A stretch of DNA of 10,119 bases from JAVVHH01 sp032249615. GTDB lineage: Bacteria; Pseudomonadota; Alphaproteobacteria; Acetobacterales; Acetobacteraceae. The stretch spans positions 1 to 10,119 of the forward strand of contig JAVVHH010000130.1 of NCBI GenBank assembly GCA_032249615.1, in the 5' to 3' direction. Positions 1-6,106 of this stretch are shown in pieces; the stretch's first letter is position 1; each line of letters opens with the position of its first letter. Made by a program: the position numbers and the translations under genes. The notes below the pieces were generated by a model. The model saw only the letters and a program-made list of their open reading frames with translations. It had not been told where the DNA came from and made no database searches.

Positions 1-67
1 GAATCACCCCGCACAGCGTCGCAGCAAGACATTTATGGGTTGAGGACCTAGACCCTTTCGGAACAAA
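1..67. promoter_or_regulatory. Region upstream of tnpR, possible part of res site
   Basis: Tn3-family resolvases usually act at a res site placed just upstream of tnpR, which also holds the tnpR promoter. This short stretch contains an imperfect 19-bp dyad at 37-55 (GGGT...AGG-A-CCT...ACCC, 14 of 18 paired positions). It could be a resolvase-binding subsite or an operator. Only 67 bases are visible, so the usual three-subsite layout cannot be tested, and no terminal inverted repeat is present here. Confidence 0.25.
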
Positions 68-637
68 ATGGCCTCTTACGGCTACGCGCGTGTCAGCACC
101 CTCGACCAGGATCTCACGATCCAGCGTGCGGCCCTCAAGGCGGCCGGCTGCAGTGTCGTTCGCGCCGAGAAGGCCAGCGGTTCCCGCCGCGACGGGCGAA
201 CCGAGCTGCAGGTGCTGCTCGACTTCGTGCAGCCCGGTGACATCCTGGTCGTGACCCGCATCGATCGGCTTGCCCGCTCGATGAAAGACTTGCAGGACAT
301 CGTGCATGAGTTGAAGGGTCGCGGCGTGGCGCTGCGCGCAACCGAGCAGCCCGTGGACACCGGAACGGCGGCTGGCAAGGCGTTCCTCGACATGTTGGGC
401 GTGTTTGCCGAGTTCGAGACCAATTTGCGGCGCGAGCGTCAGCTTGAAGGTATCGCGCTTGCCAAGACACGCGGCGTCTATAAGGGCCGCAAGCCCAGCG
501 TTGACGCCGCCGAGGTCAGACGGCTGCGGCATGAGGAGAGACTAGGGCCTGCCGCCATTGCGCGCCGGCTCGGCATCGGCCGTACCAGCGTCTACCGCGC
601 CCTTGGGGCCGCGATGGTCGCCGGCCGCGTGCGATGA
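68..637 (+). CDS. tnpR: Tn3-family serine resolvase (site-specific recombinase)
   Basis: A 189-residue small serine recombinase that resolves the cointegrate formed during replicative Tn3-type transposition by recombining two res sites. The N-terminal catalytic domain (about 1-120) opens with YARVS, giving nucleophile Ser10 and Arg8. RDGR (Arg44) and RIDRLARS (Asp66, Arg67, Arg70) match the active-site cluster of gamma-delta resolvase. The long E-helix runs through FETNLRRERQLEG (about 116-128), and a C-terminal helix-turn-helix (about 159-180, AIARRLGIGRTSVYRAL) binds DNA. The length is normal for the family (about 180-190). The ATG at 68 gives the standard start two residues before the conserved strand. 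It lies 30 bp upstream of tnpA in the same direction, the Tn21-like arrangement. No defect is visible, so it should be functional if a res site survives to the left. Confidence 0.95.
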   Translation: MASYGYARVSTLDQDLTIQRAALKAAGCSVVRAEKASGSRRDGRTELQVLLDFVQPGDILVVTRIDRLARSMKDLQDIVHELKGRGVALRATEQPVDTGTAAGKAFLDMLGVFAEFETNLRRERQLEGIALAKTRGVYKGRKPSVDAAEVRRLRHEERLGPAAIARRLGIGRTSVYRALGAAMVAGRVR

Positions 638-667
638 GTAGCACCCTCACGTGTCTCGGCTGAGCGG

Positions 668-3652
668 GTGCCGGTCTCGTTCCTGACCGCCGAACAGGAG
701 CGGCGCTATGGCCGATATGCCGGCGAACCGAGCGCAGAGCAGCTCGCGCGGCACTTCCACCTCGACGATGCCGATCGCGAGCTGGCCGGCACCAAGCGTT
801 GGGATCACATGCGGCTCGGGTTCGCCGTCCAGCTCGGCACCGTTCGATTCCTCGGCGCGTTCCTGGACGAGCCTGCCGCTGTCCCCGGCGGGGTCGCAGG
901 CCATTTGGCCCAGCAGCTTGGCATCTCCGATGCGGGCTGCCTGACCCAATACGCCACGGCCCGGGGTCGATGGCTGCATTCGGCGGAGATCAAGGAGCGC
1001 CATGGCTACCGCGAGTTCGCCGATCCTGCCGTCCACTTCCAACTAGCGCGCTGGCTCTATGCGCTGTGCTGGACCGGTACGGACCGGCCCAGCGTGCTGT
1101 TCGACCGCGCGACCGTCTGGCTGGTGACGGAGAAGGTGCTGCTCCCCGGCGCATCCGCTCTTGAGCGCCTGGTCGCCCGCATTCGCGCCCGGGCCGCCCG
1201 TCGCCTCTGGCGCACGCTCGCCCGCGAGGTGACGCCTGAACAGCGCACGACGCTCGATGCCCTGCTGATCGCAGGAGAGGGCGGCCGCCCCAGCCCGCTC
1301 GACCGCCTTAGGGACGGGCCATACCTACGCAGCGGCGCCGAGCTGTCCCGCGCCGTCAGCCGCCTGGACGAGGTCCGGGTGCTGACGCTGGGCTTGCCCG
1401 CCATCGATCATGTGCCGCCGGGCCGGGTCACGGCACTCGCCCGGTTTGCGACCGTGGCCAAGGCGCAAGCCGTGGCGCGCATGCCGCTGGAGCGGCGCAC
1501 GGCGACGCTGCTCGCCTTCGTGCGGACGCTGGAAGCCACCGCGCAGGACGACGTGCTCGACCTGTTCGACATCGTGGTCACCGCCCTGTTCACCGACGCA
1601 GCCAAGGTCGGCAAGAAAGCGCGGCTGCGCACCCTCCGCGATCTCGATGCTGCAGCTCTTCAGCTCCGCCAAGCGGGCGGGGTGCTCATGGACGACGCGG
1701 TGGACGACGGCTCCGTGCGCGGGGCGGCCTTTGCGATCGTGCCGCGCACGATGTTCGCGGCGGCGCTGGAGCAGATCGACGCCATCGTCCGGCCGCCTGG
1801 CGACCTCTACTTTATCGAACTGCGTGCCCAGACCGGCAAGCTGCGCTTCCTGCCGGCCATGCTGAGGTCAGTCTCCCTCGGCGCAACGCCAGCCGGGCAG
1901 CCAACGCTGGAAGCGGTGCGCCATCTGCGCAGCACCGATGGGCGCGGCCCGTCTCCGTCGGCGCCGCTCGGCTTCGTACCGAGCGGCTGGAGGCGGCAGG
2001 TCAAAGCCGCCGATGGCGGCGTGGACAGCGTCGGCTACCGGCTCTGCCTGCTTGACGCCATGCGAATGGGCATCCGCCGCCGTGACTTGTTCGCGTCACC
2101 CAGCCTGCGCTTTGCCGACCCGCGGATCGGCCTTTTGGCGGGTTCAGCCTGGGAGGCAGCGCGGCCGTCTATCTGCCGCACCCTGGGCCTCTCGACCGAT
2201 GGACCGGCCGAAGTTGCGCGTCTGGGCGAGCGCCTGGATGCCGCCTACCAGGGTACAGCGGCGAACCTGCCCAAGAACGCTGCTGTGCAGGTGGACGGCG
2301 GCGAGCTGGTGCTGTCCGCCCTCGACAAGCTGGAAGAGCCGCCCAGCCTGGTCGCGCTCAAGGCAGCCGTCGCTGCACGCATGCCGCTGGTCGATCTGCC
2401 CGAGCTACTGCTCGAAATGCACGCCCGGACCGGATTTGCTGACGGGTTCACCCATGCCAGCGAGGGCAGCGCACGAGCCAGCGGCGTCGCCACCAGTCTA
2501 TGCGCGGTGCTGCTGGCCGAGGCGTGCAACACCGGGTTCGAGCCACTCATCAGGCGCGACAATGCGGCGCTGCGGCGCTCACGGCTGAGCTGGGTGCGGC
2601 AGAACTACATCCGGGCCGAGACGCTCACCCGGACGAACGCTATCCTGGTGGCGGCCCAGAACCGCATCCCGCTCGCCCACGCCTGGGGCGGGGGTGACGT
2701 AGCGTCCGCGGACGGGCTGCGCTTCGTGGTGCCCGTCCGCACGATCCATTCGGGGCCCAACCCGCGCTACTACGGCCAGGAGCGTGGGGTGACGTTCTAC
2801 AACCTGGTCTCGGACCAGTTCACCGGGCTGAACGGTATCACCGTACCCGGCACCCTGCGCGACAGCCTGACCCTGCTCTCCGTGGTGCTGGAACAGCAAA
2901 CCGAGCTGCAGCCGACCGAGATCATGTCCGACACCGGCGCCTACACCGACACGATCTTCGGCATCTTTCATCTCCTGGGCTACCAGTTCAGCCCGCGTCT
3001 GGCCGACATCGGCGGAACGCGGTTCTGGCGCGTGGATGGCAAGGCCGACTATGGCGCCCTCGACGAGTTGGCCGCCCAGCGCATCAATGTGAAGCTCATC
3101 GTCCAGCACTGGGAGGATCTGCTGCGCCTGGCAGGCTCGCTCAAGCTCGGCACTGTGCAGGCCGCGGGCCTGATCCGCACCCTGCAAACCAAGGACCGCC
3201 CGACCAAGCTGGCCCGCGCATTGGAGGAGCTGGGACGGCTGATCAAGACGCTCTACCTGCTCCGCTTCATCGACGACGAAGCTTACCGGCGACGCATTCT
3301 GGTCCAACTCAACCGTGGCGAGGGCCGCCATCAGCTTGCCCGCGTCGTGTTCCATGGCAAGCGGGGCGAACTGCGGCAGCGATACCGCGAAGGTCAGGAA
3401 GACCAACTCGGCTCGCTGGGTTTGGCGGTGAACGTCATCGTGCTGTGGAACACGATCTACATGGATGCCGCCCTGAACCAGCTTCGTGCCGAAGGCTTCG
3501 ACGTGCGCGCGGAGGATGTGGCCCGATTGTCGCCGCTTGGCTTCGACCACATCAACATGCTTGGCCGCTACGCCTTCATCCTACCGGACCAGATCGCGCG
3601 CGGTGAGCTCAGGCCGCTGCGCGATCCCACCATCATGGACGACGAGAGCTGA
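668..3652 (+). CDS. tnpA: Tn3-family transposase
   Basis: A 994-residue DDE/D transposase for replicative transposition of a Tn3-family element; it binds the 38-bp terminal repeats and joins them to target DNA. The length is typical (about 960-1010). The N-terminal third is the DUF4158-type DNA-binding region. The C-terminal catalytic domain carries all three acidic residues: Asp682 in ADGLRF, Asp755 in SDTGAYTD and Glu885 in NRGEGRHQL. The spacings of 73 and 130 residues agree with those of known family members. The conserved RGELRQRYREGQEDQLG and VLWNTIYMDAAL segments follow. The start is a GTG at 668 with no strong ribosome-binding site, 30 bp after the tnpR stop, so it may depend on translation through tnpR. 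The stop codon lies inside the right terminal repeat. No frameshift is seen, and the enzyme appears intact. Confidence 0.95.
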   Translation: MPVSFLTAEQERRYGRYAGEPSAEQLARHFHLDDADRELAGTKRWDHMRLGFAVQLGTVRFLGAFLDEPAAVPGGVAGHLAQQLGISDAGCLTQYATARGRWLHSAEIKERHGYREFADPAVHFQLARWLYALCWTGTDRPSVLFDRATVWLVTEKVLLPGASALERLVARIRARAARRLWRTLAREVTPEQRTTLDALLIAGEGGRPSPLDRLRDGPYLRSGAELSRAVSRLDEVRVLTLGLPAIDHVPPGRVTALARFATVAKAQAVARMPLERRTATLLAFVRTLEATAQDDVLDLFDIVVTALFTDAAKVGKKARLRTLRDLDAAALQLRQAGGVLMDDAVDDGSVRGAAFAIVPRTMFAAALEQIDAIVRPPGDLYFIELRAQTGKLRFLPAMLRSVSLGATPAGQPTLEAVRHLRSTDGRGPSPSAPLGFVPSGWRRQVKAADGGVDSVGYRLCLLDAMRMGIRRRDLFASPSLRFADPRIGLLAGSAWEAARPSICRTLGLSTDGPAEVARLGERLDAAYQGTAANLPKNAAVQVDGGELVLSALDKLEEPPSLVALKAAVAARMPLVDLPELLLEMHARTGFADGFTHASEGSARASGVATSLCAVLLAEACNTGFEPLIRRDNAALRRSRLSWVRQNYIRAETLTRTNAILVAAQNRIPLAHAWGGGDVASADGLRFVVPVRTIHSGPNPRYYGQERGVTFYNLVSDQFTGLNGITVPGTLRDSLTLLSVVLEQQTELQPTEIMSDTGAYTDTIFGIFHLLGYQFSPRLADIGGTRFWRVDGKADYGALDELAAQRINVKLIVQHWEDLLRLAGSLKLGTVQAAGLIRTLQTKDRPTKLARALEELGRLIKTLYLLRFIDDEAYRRRILVQLNRGEGRHQLARVVFHGKRGELRQRYREGQEDQLGSLGLAVNVIVLWNTIYMDAALNQLRAEGFDVRAEDVARLSPLGFDHINMLGRYAFILPDQIARGELRPLRDPTIMDDES

Positions 3653-3686
3653 AATGCAGTTTCGGTTCCGTTGCTACCGGACCCCC
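3649..3686. repeat. 38-bp terminal inverted repeat of the Tn3-family transposon (tnpA end)
   Basis: Read inward from 3686 on the minus strand, this begins GGGGGTCCGG and ends TTTCAG. That is the length and GGGG-outer-end architecture of Tn3-family terminal repeats. It overlaps the tnpA stop (3650-3652), as is common in the family. The five bases just outside, 3687-3691 (ATGTG), are the expected target-site duplication. The partner repeat and second copy of the duplication would lie left of the window and cannot be checked here. Confidence 0.75.
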
Positions 3687-3781
3687 ATGTGGTGGATGGT
3701 GTAGCCCTGGGCGGTGAGGACGGCGTTGTCGTCGTGGGCATCGAGGTCCGTGGCGACGGTGCCATTACTGAGGTGCGTCAT
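3674..3781 (-). pseudogene. 5' remnant of an unknown gene cut by the transposon
   Basis: A short minus-strand frame begins with ATG at 3781, after a good ribosome-binding site (GAAAGGA about 8 bases upstream, near 3790-3796). It codes for 31 host residues beginning MTHLSNGTVATDLDAHDDN. It then passes into the transposon end, adding Met-Gly-Val-Arg and a stop at 3674-3676. The strong Shine-Dalgarno, abrupt end at the GGGGG of the terminal repeat and match to the strand of the other remnants here suggest the start of a real gene interrupted by insertion. I do not recognise the family. The rest of the gene should continue beyond the left end of the transposon, outside the window. It could also be a chance frame. 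Confidence 0.5.
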
Positions 3782-4221
3782 GTCCGTGGTCCTTTCGCTG
3801 GATCAGCCCGATTGCTGATGGCGATCGGCAAGGCCGGGCCTCGTGACGGCTCAACCCCGAAGGCATGCGTCTGGGCGAGGTCGGGTTGCGGCGGCCGCGG
3901 GCCGCTTTGCCTGCGGCCGACGCGGCCTGGCCTTGCTGTAGGACGCGTGCCTGAGCCGCGCGCGGCGCGGCGCCGCAGGCGGGGTTGAACGGGCGCGACC
4001 TTGCCCGGCCTTATGCTGGGAGGTCAGCAGGGGAGTTGAGGTGGGGGTAGTTGTGCGGACGCCCCCGACGCTTCGCCCACCGGGCCTAGGCGGAGGCGCG
4101 AGCGATCGGCCGGTCGAGGGTGGCCCAGCTGCCCGCCTCGTGAGCGCGGGACTGGCCGTTCAAAGGCGTGGTCGCCGGGTTGTGCTGTTCCGTCTGCGTC
4201 AGCCGGCCGGCCCCGGTCTAT
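3782..4221. other. Gene-poor stretch with GC-rich hairpin and possible gene tail
   Basis: No convincing intact gene lies in these 440 bases. A minus-strand frame of about 43 codons ends at 4086-4088 and reads ...AHEAGSWATLDRPIARASA before its stop. It looks like a natural C-terminus but has no start and no family I recognise. Several other long frames here have low-complexity Pro/Arg/Gly content and are probably products of high GC. A GC-only hairpin occupies 3893-3927. The 9-mer TCAACCCCG at 3851-3859 has its inverted copy at about 3980-3988. Confidence 0.4.
3893..3927. repeat. GC-only hairpin, 13-bp stem
   Basis: The left arm (3893-3905, GGCCGCGGGCCGC) pairs with 3913-3927 across a 7-base loop (TTTGCCT), with a single two-base bulge in the right arm. 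No T-tract follows on either strand, so it is not a canonical intrinsic terminator. It lies about 110 bases upstream of the start of the interrupted gene at 3781, so a leader or attenuator role is possible. Chance is a real alternative in such GC-rich DNA. Confidence 0.4.
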
Positions 4222-4384
4222 GGTCGCCGAACTCAACGTTGGACCCGGCGAAAATGCGGTAGTCCGGGGCCTTGTCGCTGGCCTTGTCAGCGCGCTTGAT
4301 CGTGGTCTTGGCGTTGATGCTGAGGGTCTTGACCGCGCCGGCGAAGCTGTTGCCCGAACGAGTGAAGGTGCCGATGGTCGCCAT
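4199..4384 (-). pseudogene. Truncated DUF736 family protein
   Basis: The first 53 residues match my recollection of the DUF736 family, small proteins of plasmids and integrative elements, often near ardC, parB-like and transfer genes. The frame opens MATIGTFTRSGNSFAG and runs through SDKAPDYRIFAGSNVEFG, all hallmarks of the family's N-terminal half. A good ribosome-binding site (AGGAG, 7 bases before the ATG at 4384) marks the start. After VEFG, near 4222, the expected AAWKK-type continuation is absent. Eight unrelated residues (DHRPGPAG) lead to a stop at 4199-4201. Family members are about 100 residues; this frame has 61. The likely cause is a deletion or recombination junction near 4222. 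The biochemical role of DUF736 is not established. A short, still-expressed protein cannot be excluded. Confidence 0.8.
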
Positions 4385-4493
4385 TGTGCTCTCCTGTCTG
4401 TCTCGGGACCGCGCCTATCGCGGCCTCAATGCCGATCCACAGGCCGCAGGCGATCGACGCCGCACCTGCGTGCAGGCCGCAGGGCAGCGGAGG

Positions 4494-4569
4494 ATGGCGG
4501 CCGGGCGGCTATTTTGTTTCGCGATGCAAAGGCGCTTGCGCCGGTGGAAAATAGCCGCCCGGTCGCCAT
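4494..4569. promoter_or_regulatory. Long imperfect hairpin in the leader of the DUF736 remnant
   Basis: The arms at 4494-4515 and 4548-4569 are 22 nt each and complementary at 21 positions (shared core CCGGGCGGCTATTTT and its complement). A 32-base loop holds a smaller stem, GGCGC-TT-GCGCC. The element sits between the SRAP remnant and the DUF736 start at 4384, about 110 bases before that ATG. No T-run follows on either strand, so it does not look like a terminator. A leader structure, protein-binding site, small RNA or the tip of a lost mobile element are all possible. Confidence 0.6.
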
Positions 4570-4677
4570 TGCGGCACAGGCGATCGAGGCGTCAGCCGTC
4601 CTGCGGTCAGATCAGGCCATCAAGAGGACGCGTGGGCGTGTCCAGACCAACAGGGAGGGCCTGGTGCCTGCTCCGGC

Positions 4678-4959
4678 TCACCGCACCTGTTCGACAAGCA
4701 GGCTGCCGGCGGGCAAGGGTTTCAGCAACTCCGACTCGGACCGCGACAGTTCGAGCCAGGCCAGCCAATCCGCCCGCTCCAGGACGACCATTTGCCGGTT
4801 GTGGATCGGGGCGACGTCCGGGCCCGGCGCGGTCGTGGGCAATGTGAAGGCTTCGGGCACACCCTCCGTCGCCGGACGCCACAGCCCGGCGAAGCAGAAC
4901 CAGTCCTCGCCTGCCTTGGTGAACCGCCACTGCGATTTCGGCGCCTTCGTCCCGGCCGG
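4678..4959 (-). pseudogene. C-terminal fragment of SRAP (YedK/HMCES-type) peptidase
   Basis: SRAP proteins shield abasic sites in single-stranded DNA by forming a covalent bond through a catalytic Cys2. The frame from about 4959 to the stop at 4678-4680 gives the C-terminal part of such a protein: GTKAPKSQWRFTKAGEDW, FCFAGLWRP, then IHNRQMVVL, whose His (codon 4801-4803) corresponds to the conserved active-site His, and a WLAWL segment near the end. The N-terminal part is missing: there is no Met-Cys-Gly start, no Asn-Ala-Arg segment and no FYE/FFE glutamate. The same frame stays open upstream to an ATG at 5139, but that part (about 60 residues) is not SRAP-like. A chimeric 153-residue protein is possible, yet it would lack the catalytic Cys. 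SRAP genes are common on alphaproteobacterial plasmids and phages. Confidence 0.75.
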
Positions 4960-5076
4960 AAGTGAAGTTCGGTGCGGATTTGACAGATAAGGGGACAAAG
5001 GTGGAACGGCGGCGATCGCGTTTTGCCGCGACACCAGCATTCCGGCATTTTTCGTCTTGGGCGAGCCTGACCACGT

Positions 5077-5104
5077 TGTGACGGCAAACATGTTTGCCGT
5101 CACA
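5077..5104. promoter_or_regulatory. Perfect 28-bp palindrome, candidate protein-binding site
   Basis: Each 14-base half (TGTGACGGCAAACA and its reverse complement) matches perfectly, with no spacer. Such uninterrupted symmetry is typical of a site for a dimeric or tetrameric DNA-binding protein rather than of a terminator: there is no loop and no T-tract. It lies 123 bp upstream of the cytochrome c start and about 120 bp from the edge of the SRAP remnant, at the boundary between broken plasmid genes and the intact block. I do not recognise the motif as a known operator or partition site. Confidence 0.6.
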
Positions 5105-5226
5105 CGCCGCCAGCATCGCGGCCGGGCAGAATGGCCCAAAACACCCGGCCGGGTCTATGCAACAGGGTCACTCAGAGTAAAAATACTTCACTCGGTTCGC
5201 AGCTATGATCGACGGAGAACAACCGA

Positions 5227-5748
5227 ATGTTCAAGGGTTTCCTGCTCGGAATTGTTGCAACGATTCTGCTTTCTGCAGTGGCGGGCTACGCGGTCGTGAC
5301 CTCCGGGATTGTCCCGGCGGCAGCGGACGGCAAGGCCTTGCCGCTGGAAACCTGGGCTGCCAGGGCCTCGCTCGATGCAACGTTGCAGAAAAATGCGCCG
5401 AGCGGTCCCAACCCGGTGCCACTCACGGACGCGAACCTGATCGTCGGCATCAACTTGTACGCCCAGCATTGTGCGATCTGCCACGGGACGGCCAAGGGCT
5501 TGGACTCGGAATCGCCGGTAGCGAAAGGCGAATATCCCAGCCCGCCGCAGCTGGCATCCGACGGGGTGGAGGATGATCCTGAGGGATGGACGTTCTGGAA
5601 GCTGGAGAATGGCATCCGGTGGAGCGGCATGCCGGGGTGGAAGGGATCGTTGAGCAGCCAGGAGATGTGGACGCTCGCCTTGTTCCTCAAGCATATGGAC
5701 AAGCTGCCGCCGGCCGCACAGCAGGCCTGGCAGCGCGTCCAAAACTGA
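5227..5748 (+). CDS. Membrane-anchored mono-haem c-type cytochrome
   Basis: A 173-residue class I cytochrome c for electron transfer on the periplasmic side of the inner membrane. Residues about 4-27 form a hydrophobic segment (FLLGIVATILLSAVAGYAVV) that is an uncleaved anchor or signal peptide. The haem-binding motif CAICH is at 82-86, and the likely distal Met ligand is Met135 in SGMPGW, followed by the usual C-terminal helix (MWTLALFLKHM, about 147-157). The spacing fits a single-haem domain of about 90 residues. The start has a GGAG at 5214-5217, nine bases before the ATG. The redox partner is not visible. A small secreted Cys protein follows 112 bp downstream, and a DsbD-like reductase is nearby, which suggests an envelope-stress or metal-related role. 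That is inference; no oxidase or dehydrogenase subunit is in the window. Confidence 0.9.
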   Translation: MFKGFLLGIVATILLSAVAGYAVVTSGIVPAAADGKALPLETWAARASLDATLQKNAPSGPNPVPLTDANLIVGINLYAQHCAICHGTAKGLDSESPVAKGEYPSPPQLASDGVEDDPEGWTFWKLENGIRWSGMPGWKGSLSSQEMWTLALFLKHMDKLPPAAQQAWQRVQN

Positions 5749-5860
5749 GTGGACGCAGCGGGCATAGTCAGGACCGAGAATTCCGCGAGAAAGTCCTTCC
5801 GTAATGTTGCTGTCATCTGAGCGTGGTGGATTTGACCTCACCAACAAAGAGGAGGTCCAC
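5749..5860 (+). promoter_or_regulatory. Intergenic region with possible regulator box and strong ribosome-binding site
   Basis: This 112-bp gap separates the cytochrome gene from the small secreted protein. AATGTTGCTGTCA at 5803-5815 resembles AATGACGTTGTCA (8295-8307) upstream of the response regulator at 10 of 13 positions. TTCCG occurs twice about 16 bases apart (near 5781 and 5797). AGGAGG at 5850-5855 is a near-perfect Shine-Dalgarno five bases before the ATG at 5861, and it decides against the in-frame ATG at 5804. No convincing -35/-10 pair is visible. Confidence 0.35.
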
Positions 5861-6106
5861 ATGTTCAACACAGTTCTCAAGCTCACGGTCGTCATTGCAG
5901 CGCTTGCTTCGATGCCTGCTTTCGCCAATGGCTACACCGACACGAGTCACTACAGTTGCGGGCTCGAATGCGGCAAGAGCGCATTGCCGGGAACGACCTA
6001 CTATGCGACGCCGAATGGTGGCTGGTCGACGACACCGCCTGTCAACCGGCAAGCAATGGCCCACCAAGTCATCCGCAACGAGACGCCGGAGACGCGGGGA
6101 CGGTGA
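5861..6106 (+). CDS. Small secreted protein of unknown function with two cysteines
   Basis: An 81-residue protein with a clear Sec signal peptide: Lys at position 7, a hydrophobic core (LTVVIAALASMPA) and a probable cleavage site AFA|N after residue 22. The mature part is about 59 residues, rich in Gly, Thr, Ser and Tyr, with a Cys pair at 33 and 37 (SCGLEC) that could form a disulfide or bind a metal or haem. I recognise no family. The strong AGGAGG and signal peptide argue that it is real. It is plus-strand, downstream of cytochrome c and convergent with the histidine kinase, whose last 38 bases it overlaps (6069-6106). Such small exported proteins often sit next to sensor kinases as targets or accessory periplasmic factors; no direct evidence for that is present here. 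Confidence 0.7.
   Translation: MFNTVLKLTVVIAALASMPAFANGYTDTSHYSCGLECGKSALPGTTYYATPNGGWSTTPPVNRQAMAHQVIRNETPETRGR

Noticed and set aside
2579..3550. Long minus-strand frame opposite tnpA (323 codons)
   Set aside because: It is antisense to the conserved catalytic domain of the transposase. Its composition reflects GC-rich codon bias, and it has no ribosome-binding site or recognisable motifs.
4220..4990. Plus-strand frame of 256 codons across the middle block
   Set aside because: It runs antisense to the recognisable DUF736 and SRAP remnants, crosses the hairpin, and shows no family features.
5077..5104. Palindrome as an intrinsic terminator or repABC-type parS
   Set aside because: It has no loop or T-tract for a terminator and does not fit the GTT-N10-AAC type consensus of repABC partition sites.
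5204..5209. TATGAT as -10 of the cytochrome promoter
   Set aside because: It has no matching -35 at the right distance and lies too close to the ribosome-binding site to be persuasive.
3687..5226. CRISPR array or tRNA in the gene-poor block
   Set aside because: No regularly spaced repeats and no cloverleaf-like sequence were seen.
5804..5860. Earlier ATG at 5804 for the small secreted protein
   Set aside because: It would bury the signal peptide behind 19 charged and polar residues, while AGGAGG sits directly before the ATG at 5861.
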